From an uncultured Sulfuricurvum sp. (GTDB lineage: Bacteria; Campylobacterota; Campylobacteria; Campylobacterales; Sulfurimonadaceae), in the NCBI RefSeq assembly GCF_937936435.1, contig NZ_CALDDG010000098.1:1-8118 (forward strand): 8,118 nucleotides of DNA. Direction: 5' to 3'. Both the position numbers and the translations under genes were made by a program. The notes below the pieces were generated by a model, which was given only the letters and a program-made list of their open reading frames with translations, made no database searches and was not told where the DNA came from. This document shows positions 1 to 4,753 of this stretch, in pieces; position 1 is the stretch's first letter, and each line of letters starts with the position of its first letter.

Positions 1-628
1 CCCAGCTGAAACTGGTTCGGGTAACGGAGAGATCGTTCAGTCCCCCCTTTACGAAACTGATTACTTCATTACGGCGTGATTTCGGGAGAATAAATTCGGG
101 ATGGGCTTCGTAATACTCCAATAGCGGTTTCTCGTATTTGGAAAGACGGAAAAAATAGCTCTCCTCTTTAACGATCGTTGTCGCGCGTCCGCAATCGGGG
201 CAGCATCCCCCGTCCATCAGCTGAGACTCCGGGAAGAAAGCTTCGCAACTGACGCAGTAGTTCCCCTCGTAAAAATCTTTATAGATATCGCCTTTCTCAA
301 ACATCTTTAAAAAAGCGGCTTGAACCCCTTTTTTATGAGATTCATCGGTAGTACGGATGAATTGATCGTAACTAATATCAAATTCATCCCACAGGTTTTT
401 GAATGTAGCGCTGATTTCATCGGCAAACTGTTGAGTCGGTTTGTTTTGTTTTTGGGCCGATTCTTCGATTTTTTGTCCATGTTCATCCGTTCCGGTCAGG
501 AAAAAAGTCTCATATCCGGCAAGGCGCGAGTAGCGGGCCAAGGTATCAGCGATGAACGTCGTATAGGCGTGGCCGATATGCGCTTCGCCGTTGACATAAT
601 AGATCGGAGTCGTAATGTAATTTTTCAT
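1..628 (-). CDS. metG: Methionyl-tRNA synthetase, N-terminal part (3' end outside window)
   Basis: Charges tRNA-Met with methionine in the cytoplasm. Reading the minus strand from the ATG at 626-628 gives 209 residues with no stop before the window edge. Visible class I signatures are the start MKNYITTPIYYVNGEAHIGH with the HIGH motif at residues 17-20, the GTDEHG motif at 46-51, and a zinc-knuckle insert with C125-x2-C128 and C143-x2-C146 (plus C142). The C-terminal half, including the KMSKS loop, lies outside the window. AAGGA at 634-638 sits 5 bases before the ATG. The 82-base gap to hepT holds no clear terminator; a TAAAAT at 683-688 could be a -10 box for metG, but no convincing -35 accompanies it. 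It is the last gene in the leftward run and is probably the original downstream neighbour of the fbp cluster. Confidence 0.97.
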   Translation of the reverse strand, partial: MKNYITTPIYYVNGEAHIGHAYTTFIADTLARYSRLAGYETFFLTGTDEHGQKIEESAQKQNKPTQQFADEISATFKNLWDEFDISYDQFIRTTDESHKKGVQAAFLKMFEKGDIYKDFYEGNYCVSCEAFFPESQLMDGGCCPDCGRATTIVKEESYFFRLSKYEKPLLEYYEAHPEFILPKSRRNEVISFVKGGLNDLSVTRTSFSW

Positions 629-710
629 TGGGTTCCTTAGAGAAATTAACCGTGCATACAGTATCGGTGGAAAATTACCGCTATTTTATCGGGTATTTGA
701 TTTGAAAGTA

Positions 711-1088
711 TTAAATTGAGGGTTGATTTTTGCTAATTTGTAGTGCTGATATTGCACATAATTTAATATGTGGAAGTTTATCACGGATAACCATTTCTAT
801 AATTGGAAGATTGATCCCCTCATAATCATGAGCAATGAAATTACGAATATCATATGAGCCTTTGAGGTCTTCACGATCAAAATGAGATAGTATCGTAAAT
901 GCGGCATCATTTTTGAGTTTCTCAAACTGTTCTGCCATAGCGACAAGGTGCATCAAAATAGCAGGACGTTTGAGTTTGGTGTCTGACAACGCGGCAACGA
1001 TTCCACCACTTTCATTGACAATTTCGAGAATAAGATCAATTTTTTCGATGATAGTTTGTAGTCGTTCTATATCATGCTGTTCAGACAT
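711..1088 (-). CDS. hepT: HEPN-domain toxin of an MNT/HEPN toxin-antitoxin pair
   Basis: Predicted HepT-like HEPN ribonuclease toxin of 125 residues, mostly helical. The signature is the C-terminal RNFIAHDY at residues 82-89, which matches the RX4HXY motif of this family exactly: R82, H87 and Y89 are the predicted active-site Arg and His and the modifiable Tyr. The polar residue after the Arg (N83) is also typical. The frame is open further upstream, but the ATG at 1088 (MSEQHDIERL) is preferred because it starts the recognisable domain and overlaps the mntA stop by 8 bases (ATGTCTGA), implying translational coupling. Only a weak AAGAAG lies before it. In characterised Shewanella and cyanobacterial systems the MntA partner AMPylates the motif Tyr and so blocks the RNase. 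That function is inferred from motif and context; a Ser/Thr/Tyr-independent or inactive variant cannot be excluded. Confidence 0.9.
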   Translation of the reverse strand: MSEQHDIERLQTIIEKIDLILEIVNESGGIVAALSDTKLKRPAILMHLVAMAEQFEKLKNDAAFTILSHFDREDLKGSYDIRNFIAHDYEGINLPIIEMVIRDKLPHIKLCAISALQISKNQPSI

Positions 1089-1398
1089 AGATCGCTTCTT
1101 TGAGGAGTTTCGTTTTTTTAGCTTCGTCCAATCCTGAAAGATCGCAAATATCAACACGTCCACCACCGAAACGATGAGAAATGGTACTTCGCAGTTCTTC
1201 GATTACGCGTAAAGCTTCCCACCCGGGATGTACTTGCAAAAAGCGAGGAGTGGTGTGCATCACAATATCAATATCGCTGCCCCACACGGCATTTTCACGC
1301 GCATAACTACCGAAAAGTCCTAACTTCTCAATCCCTTCACTTTCTAATTTTGGACGAATGGATGAGAGATAAGCTAAAATTTCTTCTTTTTTTGTCAT
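1081..1398 (-). CDS. mntA: Minimal nucleotidyltransferase (MNT) antitoxin, MntA-like
   Basis: 105-residue nucleotidyltransferase of the DNA polymerase beta-like minimal type. The catalytic loop GSYARENAVWGSDIDI begins at G30-S31 and gives the GSX10DXD motif exactly, with D42 and D44 as metal ligands; D83 in RVDIC is the likely third carboxylate. It is the probable antitoxin, transferring AMP from ATP to the HEPN partner encoded directly downstream, whose start codon overlaps the last codons of this gene. The ATG at 1398 is the only reasonable start because the N-terminal helix begins there. There is no Shine-Dalgarno sequence, and a perfect TATAAT ends only 6 bases upstream, so the mRNA may be leaderless. 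Base composition is patchy, with some stretches near one-third GC and others near one-half. Confidence 0.9.
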   Translation of the reverse strand: MTKKEEILAYLSSIRPKLESEGIEKLGLFGSYARENAVWGSDIDIVMHTTPRFLQVHPGWEALRVIEELRSTISHRFGGGRVDICDLSGLDEAKKTKLLKEAIYV

Positions 1399-1410
1399 GT
1401 GTTAATTATA
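1399..1410 (-). promoter_or_regulatory. -10 box of the mntA-hepT promoter
   Basis: Reading the minus strand, a perfect TATAAT occupies 1410-1405, followed by TAACAC and then the mntA ATG at 1398. A start of transcription 6 or 7 bases after the box would fall on or next to the A of the ATG, which predicts a leaderless or nearly leaderless transcript. No good -35 hexamer is found at the usual spacing (GAGTGG at 17 bases), as is common for this phylum. The call is by consensus match only. Confidence 0.55.
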
Positions 1411-1411
1411 A

Positions 1412-1441
1412 CAGAGTTTCTATATAACCACTCTAACTCTG
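1412..1441. repeat. Inverted repeat upstream of mntA, candidate operator
   Basis: Seven-base arms CAGAGTT (1412-1418) and AACTCTG (1435-1441) are perfect complements separated by 16 bases. The arms are about three helical turns of total span and lie across the -35 region of the putative mntA promoter, just downstream of the stop codon of the four-cysteine protein gene. No T-run follows on either strand, so an intrinsic terminator is unlikely. A binding site for autoregulation of the toxin-antitoxin operon is the best guess; chance occurrence is possible. Confidence 0.4.
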
Positions 1442-1449
1442 AGAGAATA

Positions 1450-1872
1450 TTAATTTGAACAAGATATAGTGTGAGGATTTGTATTTTTCAAAACAGCATC
1501 AAGTGTAGCAATATCATTGGCATCACCTTCTCCATCATAGCGTATATAGTTCGAAATTTTAATTTTTGCATTTCCTTCAAAACCACATTTATTCGAATTT
1601 TGATTTATACTAAAACCAAATAAATGTGCTGATTGTTCTGAATTTTTGAAGCAAAACCATGGAAAGCGATAATCACCACTAGGTCGTGGTATACTTTTTG
1701 ATGATGATTTAGAGGGAAAAAAGCATACTTGTTTCCCACGTATTTCTAAGCTTTCTGTATCTGTTCGATATTCATAGCGTCCCTCTAATAAATTATTAGT
1801 TTCTACTGCATGCAGTGCTGAGCTAAGAAAAAATGTCGGAATAAGTAGCCTTATCAAAACTTGATTTTTCAT
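1450..1872 (-). CDS. Secreted four-cysteine protein of unknown function
   Basis: I do not recognise a named family. The 140-residue product starts with a clear Sec signal peptide (MKNQVLIRLLIPTFFLSSAL, then HA, cleavage probably after A22). The mature part of about 118 residues is polar, with four cysteines (C50, C74, C96, C138) that could form two disulfides, aromatic-rich WFCF around residues 72-75, and a NKCGFEGNAKIKI stretch suggesting beta strands. Export to the periplasm or beyond is likely. AAAGGA lies 7 bases before the ATG, which supports the start. Sampled lines of the gene run at only about 23-35% GC, well below fbp (about 42-55% in sampled lines), which points to horizontal acquisition. 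It sits upstream of mntA-hepT on the same strand with a 51-base gap, and may be cargo of the same insert. Confidence 0.8.
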   Translation of the reverse strand: MKNQVLIRLLIPTFFLSSALHAVETNNLLEGRYEYRTDTESLEIRGKQVCFFPSKSSSKSIPRPSGDYRFPWFCFKNSEQSAHLFGFSINQNSNKCGFEGNAKIKISNYIRYDGEGDANDIATLDAVLKNTNPHTISCSN

Positions 1873-1954
1873 TGAAATTTCCTTTAGAAAAACTTCTTAT
1901 TTTAATTTGTTAAAAGATGATAATAATTTATAGCTTTAGAGGGAATAAAGTGGG

Positions 1955-1983
1955 GATGGATTCCGTATCGAGTACGGAATGAC
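1955..1983. repeat. Palindromic repeat, copy 1
   Basis: The unit begins GATGG and ends GGAATGAC. Within it, ATTCCGTA (1960-1967) pairs with TACGGAAT (1973-1980) around the 5-base loop TCGAG, giving a perfect 8-bp stem. Copy 2 follows 6 bases later in the same orientation. The layout resembles short ATTCC...GGAAT palindromic elements such as the dRS3 repeats of Neisseria. It lies in the 153-base gene-free gap between the Cys-rich protein gene and the four-cysteine protein gene. It has no T-run, so a classical terminator is doubtful. Confidence 0.8.
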
Positions 1984-1989
1984 GAGATT

Positions 1990-2019
1990 GATGGATTCCC
2001 GATCGGAGTCGGGAATGAC
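1990..2019. repeat. Palindromic repeat, copy 2
   Basis: Same unit as copy 1: GATGG, then ATTCCCGA (1995-2002) pairing with TCGGGAAT (2009-2016) around the loop TCGGAG, then GAC. Relative to copy 1, two stem positions differ in each arm and both changes are compensated, so pairing is preserved. It ends 6 bases before the stop codon of the small Cys-rich protein gene, so on the minus strand it is the first structure in that gene's 3' untranslated region. It could protect or end the mobB-fbp transcript. Confidence 0.8.
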
Positions 2020-2025
2020 AATGTA

Positions 2026-2226
2026 TTAAAAATCAAACCCGCCGGTTTCACCTTTGGACATACTTTCAAAAACGCTGCGGACATATTTAGCCCGTATTTC
2101 ACACCCTATGCACTCGCTGCATACGTAACAGCTTTCCATATTCCGTTCCTGCTGACACGCTTGCATCTCTTGCATTGCAACATCCAGCTTTTCTTCGTAG
2201 ATATCATTGCTGTCCGGCATAGACAC
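2026..2226 (-). CDS. Small Cys-rich conserved hypothetical protein
   Basis: 66-residue acidic protein without signal peptide or membrane segment. The N-terminal half is a predicted helix. A dense cysteine cluster follows (CYVCSECIGC, C33, C36, C39, C42, i.e. CX2CX2CX2C), with C24 before it, then a basic helix and a glycine-rich tail ending GGFDF. The cluster could hold zinc or an iron-sulfur centre; which one cannot be told from sequence. The tail pattern (YV..V.ESM.KG..GGF.F) resembles a small protein I recall beside fbp in related Epsilonproteobacteria. A GTG at 2226 has GAGG 6 bases upstream; the ATG at 2220 is the alternative, with spacing of 12. Either start lies inside the end of fbp (overlap 23 or 17 bases), so translation is probably coupled to fbp. 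Confidence 0.85.
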   Translation of the reverse strand: MSMPDSNDIYEEKLDVAMQEMQACQQERNMESCYVCSECIGCEIRAKYVRSVFESMSKGETGGFDF

Positions 2227-3049
2227 TCAATACCTCATTGATTTCGTCGCATGAACCGAAAAAACACGGACTGGTATCGTGTACGTGTTTTGGCTGTTTC
2301 TCGAGTACCCGCTTAGTCCCGTCAATCGCTTTTCCGCCCGCTTTTTCGAAAATATAGGCGAATGGGAAGACTTCAAACAGCATACGGAGTTTTCCTTCGG
2401 GTTTATCTGATGCACCCGGATAGCTGAACAGACCGCCCCCTTTTAAAAGGATCTGATGCAAATCCGGAACCATTCCTCCCGAATAGCGCAGGCGATATCC
2501 GCGTGCGAAAAACGAATCGATCATACTTTTATGAAAAGGTGCCCAGCACTGTTGTGTACCACCCGGAGCATTGATCTTCCCTTTTTCGTTCAAACGGATA
2601 TGCTTGACGAATTCAAACTCTCCCGCTTGAAGAAGGTAGAGTGACACTTTTTCGGTATCGGCAAAAACGAGTTCGACACGCGGTCCGTAAACGACGTAAC
2701 ATGAAGCAATCATTTTATCCGGCGTGAATGCGCCTTCGTAAATCCCGAAAATCGACCCGACGCTAAGATTGACATCGACGAGCGAAGAACCGTCCAATGG
2801 ATCGAATGCGATGAAATAGTGTCCGCTTTCGTTCAGAACCATCGGTTCTTCTTTCTCTTCGCTGGCGATGGTATGGACACCCGCAACACGGCTTAATTCT
2901 TCTTCGATAATGAGGTCGCTTTGGATATCCAGCTGCAGTTGGGTTTCTCCGGAACTGTTTTGTTCTTGAGAATATCCGATATCTTTGACATCGATGGCGT
3001 GCTTGATCCGTATAGCGCTTTTTTGAATCGCTTCTAAAATGGTGTTCAT
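2204..3049 (-). CDS. fbp: Fructose-1,6-bisphosphatase, class I
   Basis: Hydrolyses fructose-1,6-bisphosphate to fructose-6-phosphate in gluconeogenesis and, in autotrophs, supports sugar synthesis from fixed carbon. The 281-residue product shows the class I metal and active-site pattern in order: LQLDIQSD (38-45), SEE (E64, E65), FDPLDGSS (82-89), SVGSIFGIYEG (97-106), YSGGMVPDLHQ (189-199), GGGLFSYPG (204-212) and KLRMLFEVFPFAY (220-232, E226 as metal ligand). It is shorter than the roughly 330 residues of enterobacterial and eukaryotic enzymes, mainly by a compact N-terminus. The ATG at 3049 is chosen over an upstream in-frame start because it forms an ATGA overlap with the mobB stop and has AAAGG about 8 bases before it. 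It is co-transcribed with mobB upstream and the Cys-rich protein gene downstream. Confidence 0.97.
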   Translation of the reverse strand: MNTILEAIQKSAIRIKHAIDVKDIGYSQEQNSSGETQLQLDIQSDLIIEEELSRVAGVHTIASEEKEEPMVLNESGHYFIAFDPLDGSSLVDVNLSVGSIFGIYEGAFTPDKMIASCYVVYGPRVELVFADTEKVSLYLLQAGEFEFVKHIRLNEKGKINAPGGTQQCWAPFHKSMIDSFFARGYRLRYSGGMVPDLHQILLKGGGLFSYPGASDKPEGKLRMLFEVFPFAYIFEKAGGKAIDGTKRVLEKQPKHVHDTSPCFFGSCDEINEVLSVYAGQQ

Positions 3050-3552
3050 TCGATTACCTTTGCATGAGTTAAAATCCATTCGATCACCTGATCGGGATTG
3101 TTCAGATCGAGAAGATCGATTTCGGTAGGGAGTGTATAATGGGCCGGATCGATGCTCTCATCAATCGCTAGTGCGTTCATATAGGGAAAATAATCGGTAT
3201 CGATCGAGCCGCGAAAAATACTGATACGGGGTAGGGGAAGGTTCTTGAGCCCTTCGACCAACAAAACGTCAAATTCGCCGAAAAGCTGAATGATTTCGTC
3301 CAATTCTTTATGGCGACGGGAAAAATAGGTTGTGCGTGTAGGGGAGGTTACGACGACTTCAGCTCCCGTGTCGCTGAATTTGTAGCTGTCTTTCCCGGGG
3401 ACGTCGAATTGGGCTTTGTCTTTCGGATCGTTTTTGATGATAGCGACCTGCAAACCGCGTTCATGAATCAGTTTGCGTGCTACTTTTAAAATAAGGGTTG
3501 TTTTACCGCTGTTTGAGGGGCCGGTAAATGCAACGGCTAAACGTTTTTTCAA
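3046..3552 (-). CDS. mobB: Molybdopterin-guanine dinucleotide biosynthesis adaptor MobB
   Basis: P-loop GTPase that assists MobA in attaching GMP to molybdopterin, supplying the bis-MGD cofactor for enzymes such as nitrate reductase, formate dehydrogenase or polysulfide reductase. With the TTG at 3552 as start (MKKRLAVAFTGPSNSGKTTL) it has 168 residues. The Walker A GPSNSGKT is at residues 11-18, the family motif FDVPGKDSYKFSDTGA near 49-64, and DVLLVEGLK near 95-103 as Walker B-like region. The frame stays open to a TTG at 3591, but that codon lies upstream of the TATAAT at 3581-3586. The start at 3552 has AGAGG in its leader and begins right before the conserved first strand. The start is fairly sure rather than certain. 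First gene of the leftward mobB-fbp operon. Confidence 0.92.
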   Translation of the reverse strand: MKKRLAVAFTGPSNSGKTTLILKVARKLIHERGLQVAIIKNDPKDKAQFDVPGKDSYKFSDTGAEVVVTSPTRTTYFSRRHKELDEIIQLFGEFDVLLVEGLKNLPLPRISIFRGSIDTDYFPYMNALAIDESIDPAHYTLPTEIDLLDLNNPDQVIEWILTHAKVIE

Positions 3553-3580
3553 AAAATCCGCCTCTGTATAAATTGAGGAT

Positions 3581-3586
3581 ATTATA
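3581..3586 (-). promoter_or_regulatory. -10 box of the mobB-fbp promoter
   Basis: A perfect TATAAT on the minus strand, about 28 bases upstream of the TTG at 3552. Transcription would start near 3574, leaving a leader of roughly 20 bases that contains the AGAGG ribosome site. The sequence upstream is A/T-rich with no good -35 hexamer. The call also argues against translation starting at 3591. Confidence 0.5.
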
Positions 3587-3620
3587 GTCAAGGTTCATTT
3601 TAAAGTTTCTAAAACTTAAC

Positions 3621-3636
3621 CCGAATGTTCGTTCGG
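3621..3636. promoter_or_regulatory. Inverted repeat between divergent operons, candidate operator
   Basis: CCGAA (3621-3625) and TTCGG (3632-3636) form a perfect 5-bp inverted repeat around TGTTCG. It lies about 35 bases upstream of the mobB -10 box and 17 bases before the -35 box of the fecR operon, in the shared divergent intergenic region. The look (GAAtGTTCgTTCGG) recalls operators of TetR-family repressors, but no such regulator is in the window. No T-run follows, so it is not an intrinsic terminator. Confidence 0.35.
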
Positions 3637-3653
3637 CTAAACTAAACAATCGG

Positions 3654-3682
3654 TTGAATATGCAACTATAAGCTCATATACG
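3654..3682 (+). promoter_or_regulatory. Promoter of the fecR-ompA-kinase operon
   Basis: TTGAAT (3654-3659), a 17-base spacer and TATACG (3677-3682) make a fair housekeeping-type promoter, each hexamer matching four of six consensus positions. Transcription would start near 3689, giving a leader of about 34 bases that carries AAAGGTG at 3712-3718, the ribosome site of the first gene. A consensus match only. Confidence 0.45.
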
Positions 3683-3722
3683 GTAAAGTTTGCCATTATT
3701 TAGAGCAGATGAAAGGTGAGCA

Positions 3723-4151
3723 ATGATCTTGAAATCAATCGTTATACTCATGATGATGACCCTTAGTGTTTTCGCTTCCGAAGCCGTCGCTTTTATCAAA
3801 AATGTTCGCGGTGAAACTGTCGTAAAACGTGAAAACGCGATTCTACCGGCAGAAAAGGGGGAACAACTCCTGCGCCGAGACGTTATTCAAACCGGAGCAA
3901 CCGGTACACTAGGGGTCTCTTTTAATGACGGAACACGTGTATCGGTAGGTCCTAAAAGTGTTTTAGTTATTGACGATTATCTTTTTCAGCCTTCCGAAAA
4001 AGTATTTCGGTTTGACTTGACGCTTCAAAAAGGGACGGCTGTATTCGAATCTGGAAAAATCGGCAAGCTTGCACCTGAAAAGGTCAATTTTCGGGTACCG
4101 CAGGGCGTTATCGGAATCCGCGGTACGAAATTTGTAGTTGAGGCGGAGTAA
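3723..4151 (+). CDS. Secreted FecR-domain protein
   Basis: 142-residue periplasmic protein with a Sec signal peptide (hydrophobic 5-17, cleavage probably after S19 in VFAS-EA). The rest is a single FecR domain: repeated beta-strand signatures with G30-E-T-V-V-K-R, GEQLLRRDVIQTG (46-58), FNDGTRVSVGPKS (67-79), and the hallmark VPQGVIGIRGTKF (125-137). It ends only a few residues after the RGT motif, so it is a bare FecR domain. It lacks the cytoplasmic anti-sigma region and the transmembrane helix of classic FecR regulators such as the iron-citrate one, so direct sigma-factor control is unlikely. AAAGGTG stands 4 bases before the ATG. It is followed after 2 bases by an OmpA-like gene and then a CHASE2 kinase, suggesting a periplasmic ligand or accessory subunit for that sensor. 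Confidence 0.9.
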   Translation: MILKSIVILMMMTLSVFASEAVAFIKNVRGETVVKRENAILPAEKGEQLLRRDVIQTGATGTLGVSFNDGTRVSVGPKSVLVIDDYLFQPSEKVFRFDLTLQKGTAVFESGKIGKLAPEKVNFRVPQGVIGIRGTKFVVEAE

Positions 4152-4153
4152 AA

Positions 4154-4750
4154 ATGATTCCCTTATTGGTATGGACAACGATAGTCGTAGCGCTTCCGTA
4201 TGTGTGCTCACAATCGCAGACGACAGTTGTTTTATTGGATAACAACACTACCCATAACGCTATCGCGGTAGCGACACGAGAGGGAAATGTTACGGTCGAT
4301 AAACCTTATTTTTATACGGTTTTGGAAGCCAATGATCAAAAACCTTCCGAAGTCAAGCAAGGCGATCCCGATACCATTCGACGCAAATATGCCGATGTCT
4401 TGAACGCTTTGCCGATAAAATCCGAGTCGATACTGTTTTATTTTGAACCCGGAACGGCGGAAATTACGTCCGAATCGAAAAATCAGATTGATGAGCTGAT
4501 GACGTTGATCGGTGCACATGAACCGGCTGCGGTGGATATTATCGGTCACACCGACCGTGTCGGAGATGCCGATAAAAACTATGCACTCGCGTTGGAACGG
4601 GCACGTGCCGTTGAAGCATTTTTAACGAGCCGCAACGTGAAAGTAAAATACACAACCGTGACGTCATACGGTGAAAATGATCCCCTTATCAAGACGGAAG
4701 ACGGTATATCTGAGCCTAAAAATCGTCGTGTGGAAGTGATTATACGCTAA
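4154..4750 (+). CDS. OmpA-family peptidoglycan-binding protein
   Basis: 198 residues. A hydrophobic N-terminus (3-17) acts as signal peptide or anchor; C18 in ALPYVC is not in a good lipobox, so lipidation is doubtful. Residues of about 20-85 form an unassigned region, perhaps interacting with the FecR partner. The C-terminal 90-198 is an OmpA/MotB domain: ILFYFEPGTAEIT (93-105), IGHTDRVGDADKNYALALER (130-149) matching the consensus TDxxGxxxxNxxLSxxRA with D134 and R149 as the predicted diaminopimelate-binding pair, and SEPKNRRVEVIIR at the end. It lacks a beta-barrel domain. GGAG 5 bases before the ATG lies within the end of the fecR gene, and the kinase follows after 3 bases. The likely job is to fix the sensor complex to the cell wall. 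Confidence 0.92.
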   Translation: MIPLLVWTTIVVALPYVCSQSQTTVVLLDNNTTHNAIAVATREGNVTVDKPYFYTVLEANDQKPSEVKQGDPDTIRRKYADVLNALPIKSESILFYFEPGTAEITSESKNQIDELMTLIGAHEPAAVDIIGHTDRVGDADKNYALALERARAVEAFLTSRNVKVKYTTVTSYGENDPLIKTEDGISEPKNRRVEVIIR

Positions 4751-4753
4751 ACG

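Noticed and set aside
320..640. Plus-strand open frame of 106 codons
   Set aside because: Lies antisense to the clear metG coding sequence and resembles no protein family.
913..1137. Plus-strand open frame across hepT and the end of mntA
   Set aside because: Antisense to two genes with exact family motifs; composition is that of a complementary-strand shadow.
1955..2019. Repeats as a CRISPR array
   Set aside because: Only two copies, a 6-base gap that is too short for a spacer, and no cas genes in the window.
1955..2019. Repeats as a standard intrinsic terminator
   Set aside because: Stems are good but no T-run follows either hairpin on either strand; transcript ending here remains possible by other means.
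1902..2102. Minus-strand open frame running through the palindromic repeats
   Set aside because: It overlaps the Cys-rich gene in another frame and translates the repeats; no ribosome site or family match.
3723..4151. FecR-domain protein as an anti-sigma factor regulator
   Set aside because: It begins with a signal peptide and has no cytoplasmic anti-sigma region or membrane helix, and no sigma factor gene is adjacent.
4154..4750. OmpA-like protein as a lipoprotein
   Set aside because: C18 is preceded by PYV, which is not an acceptable lipobox; a plain signal peptide or N-terminal anchor fits better.
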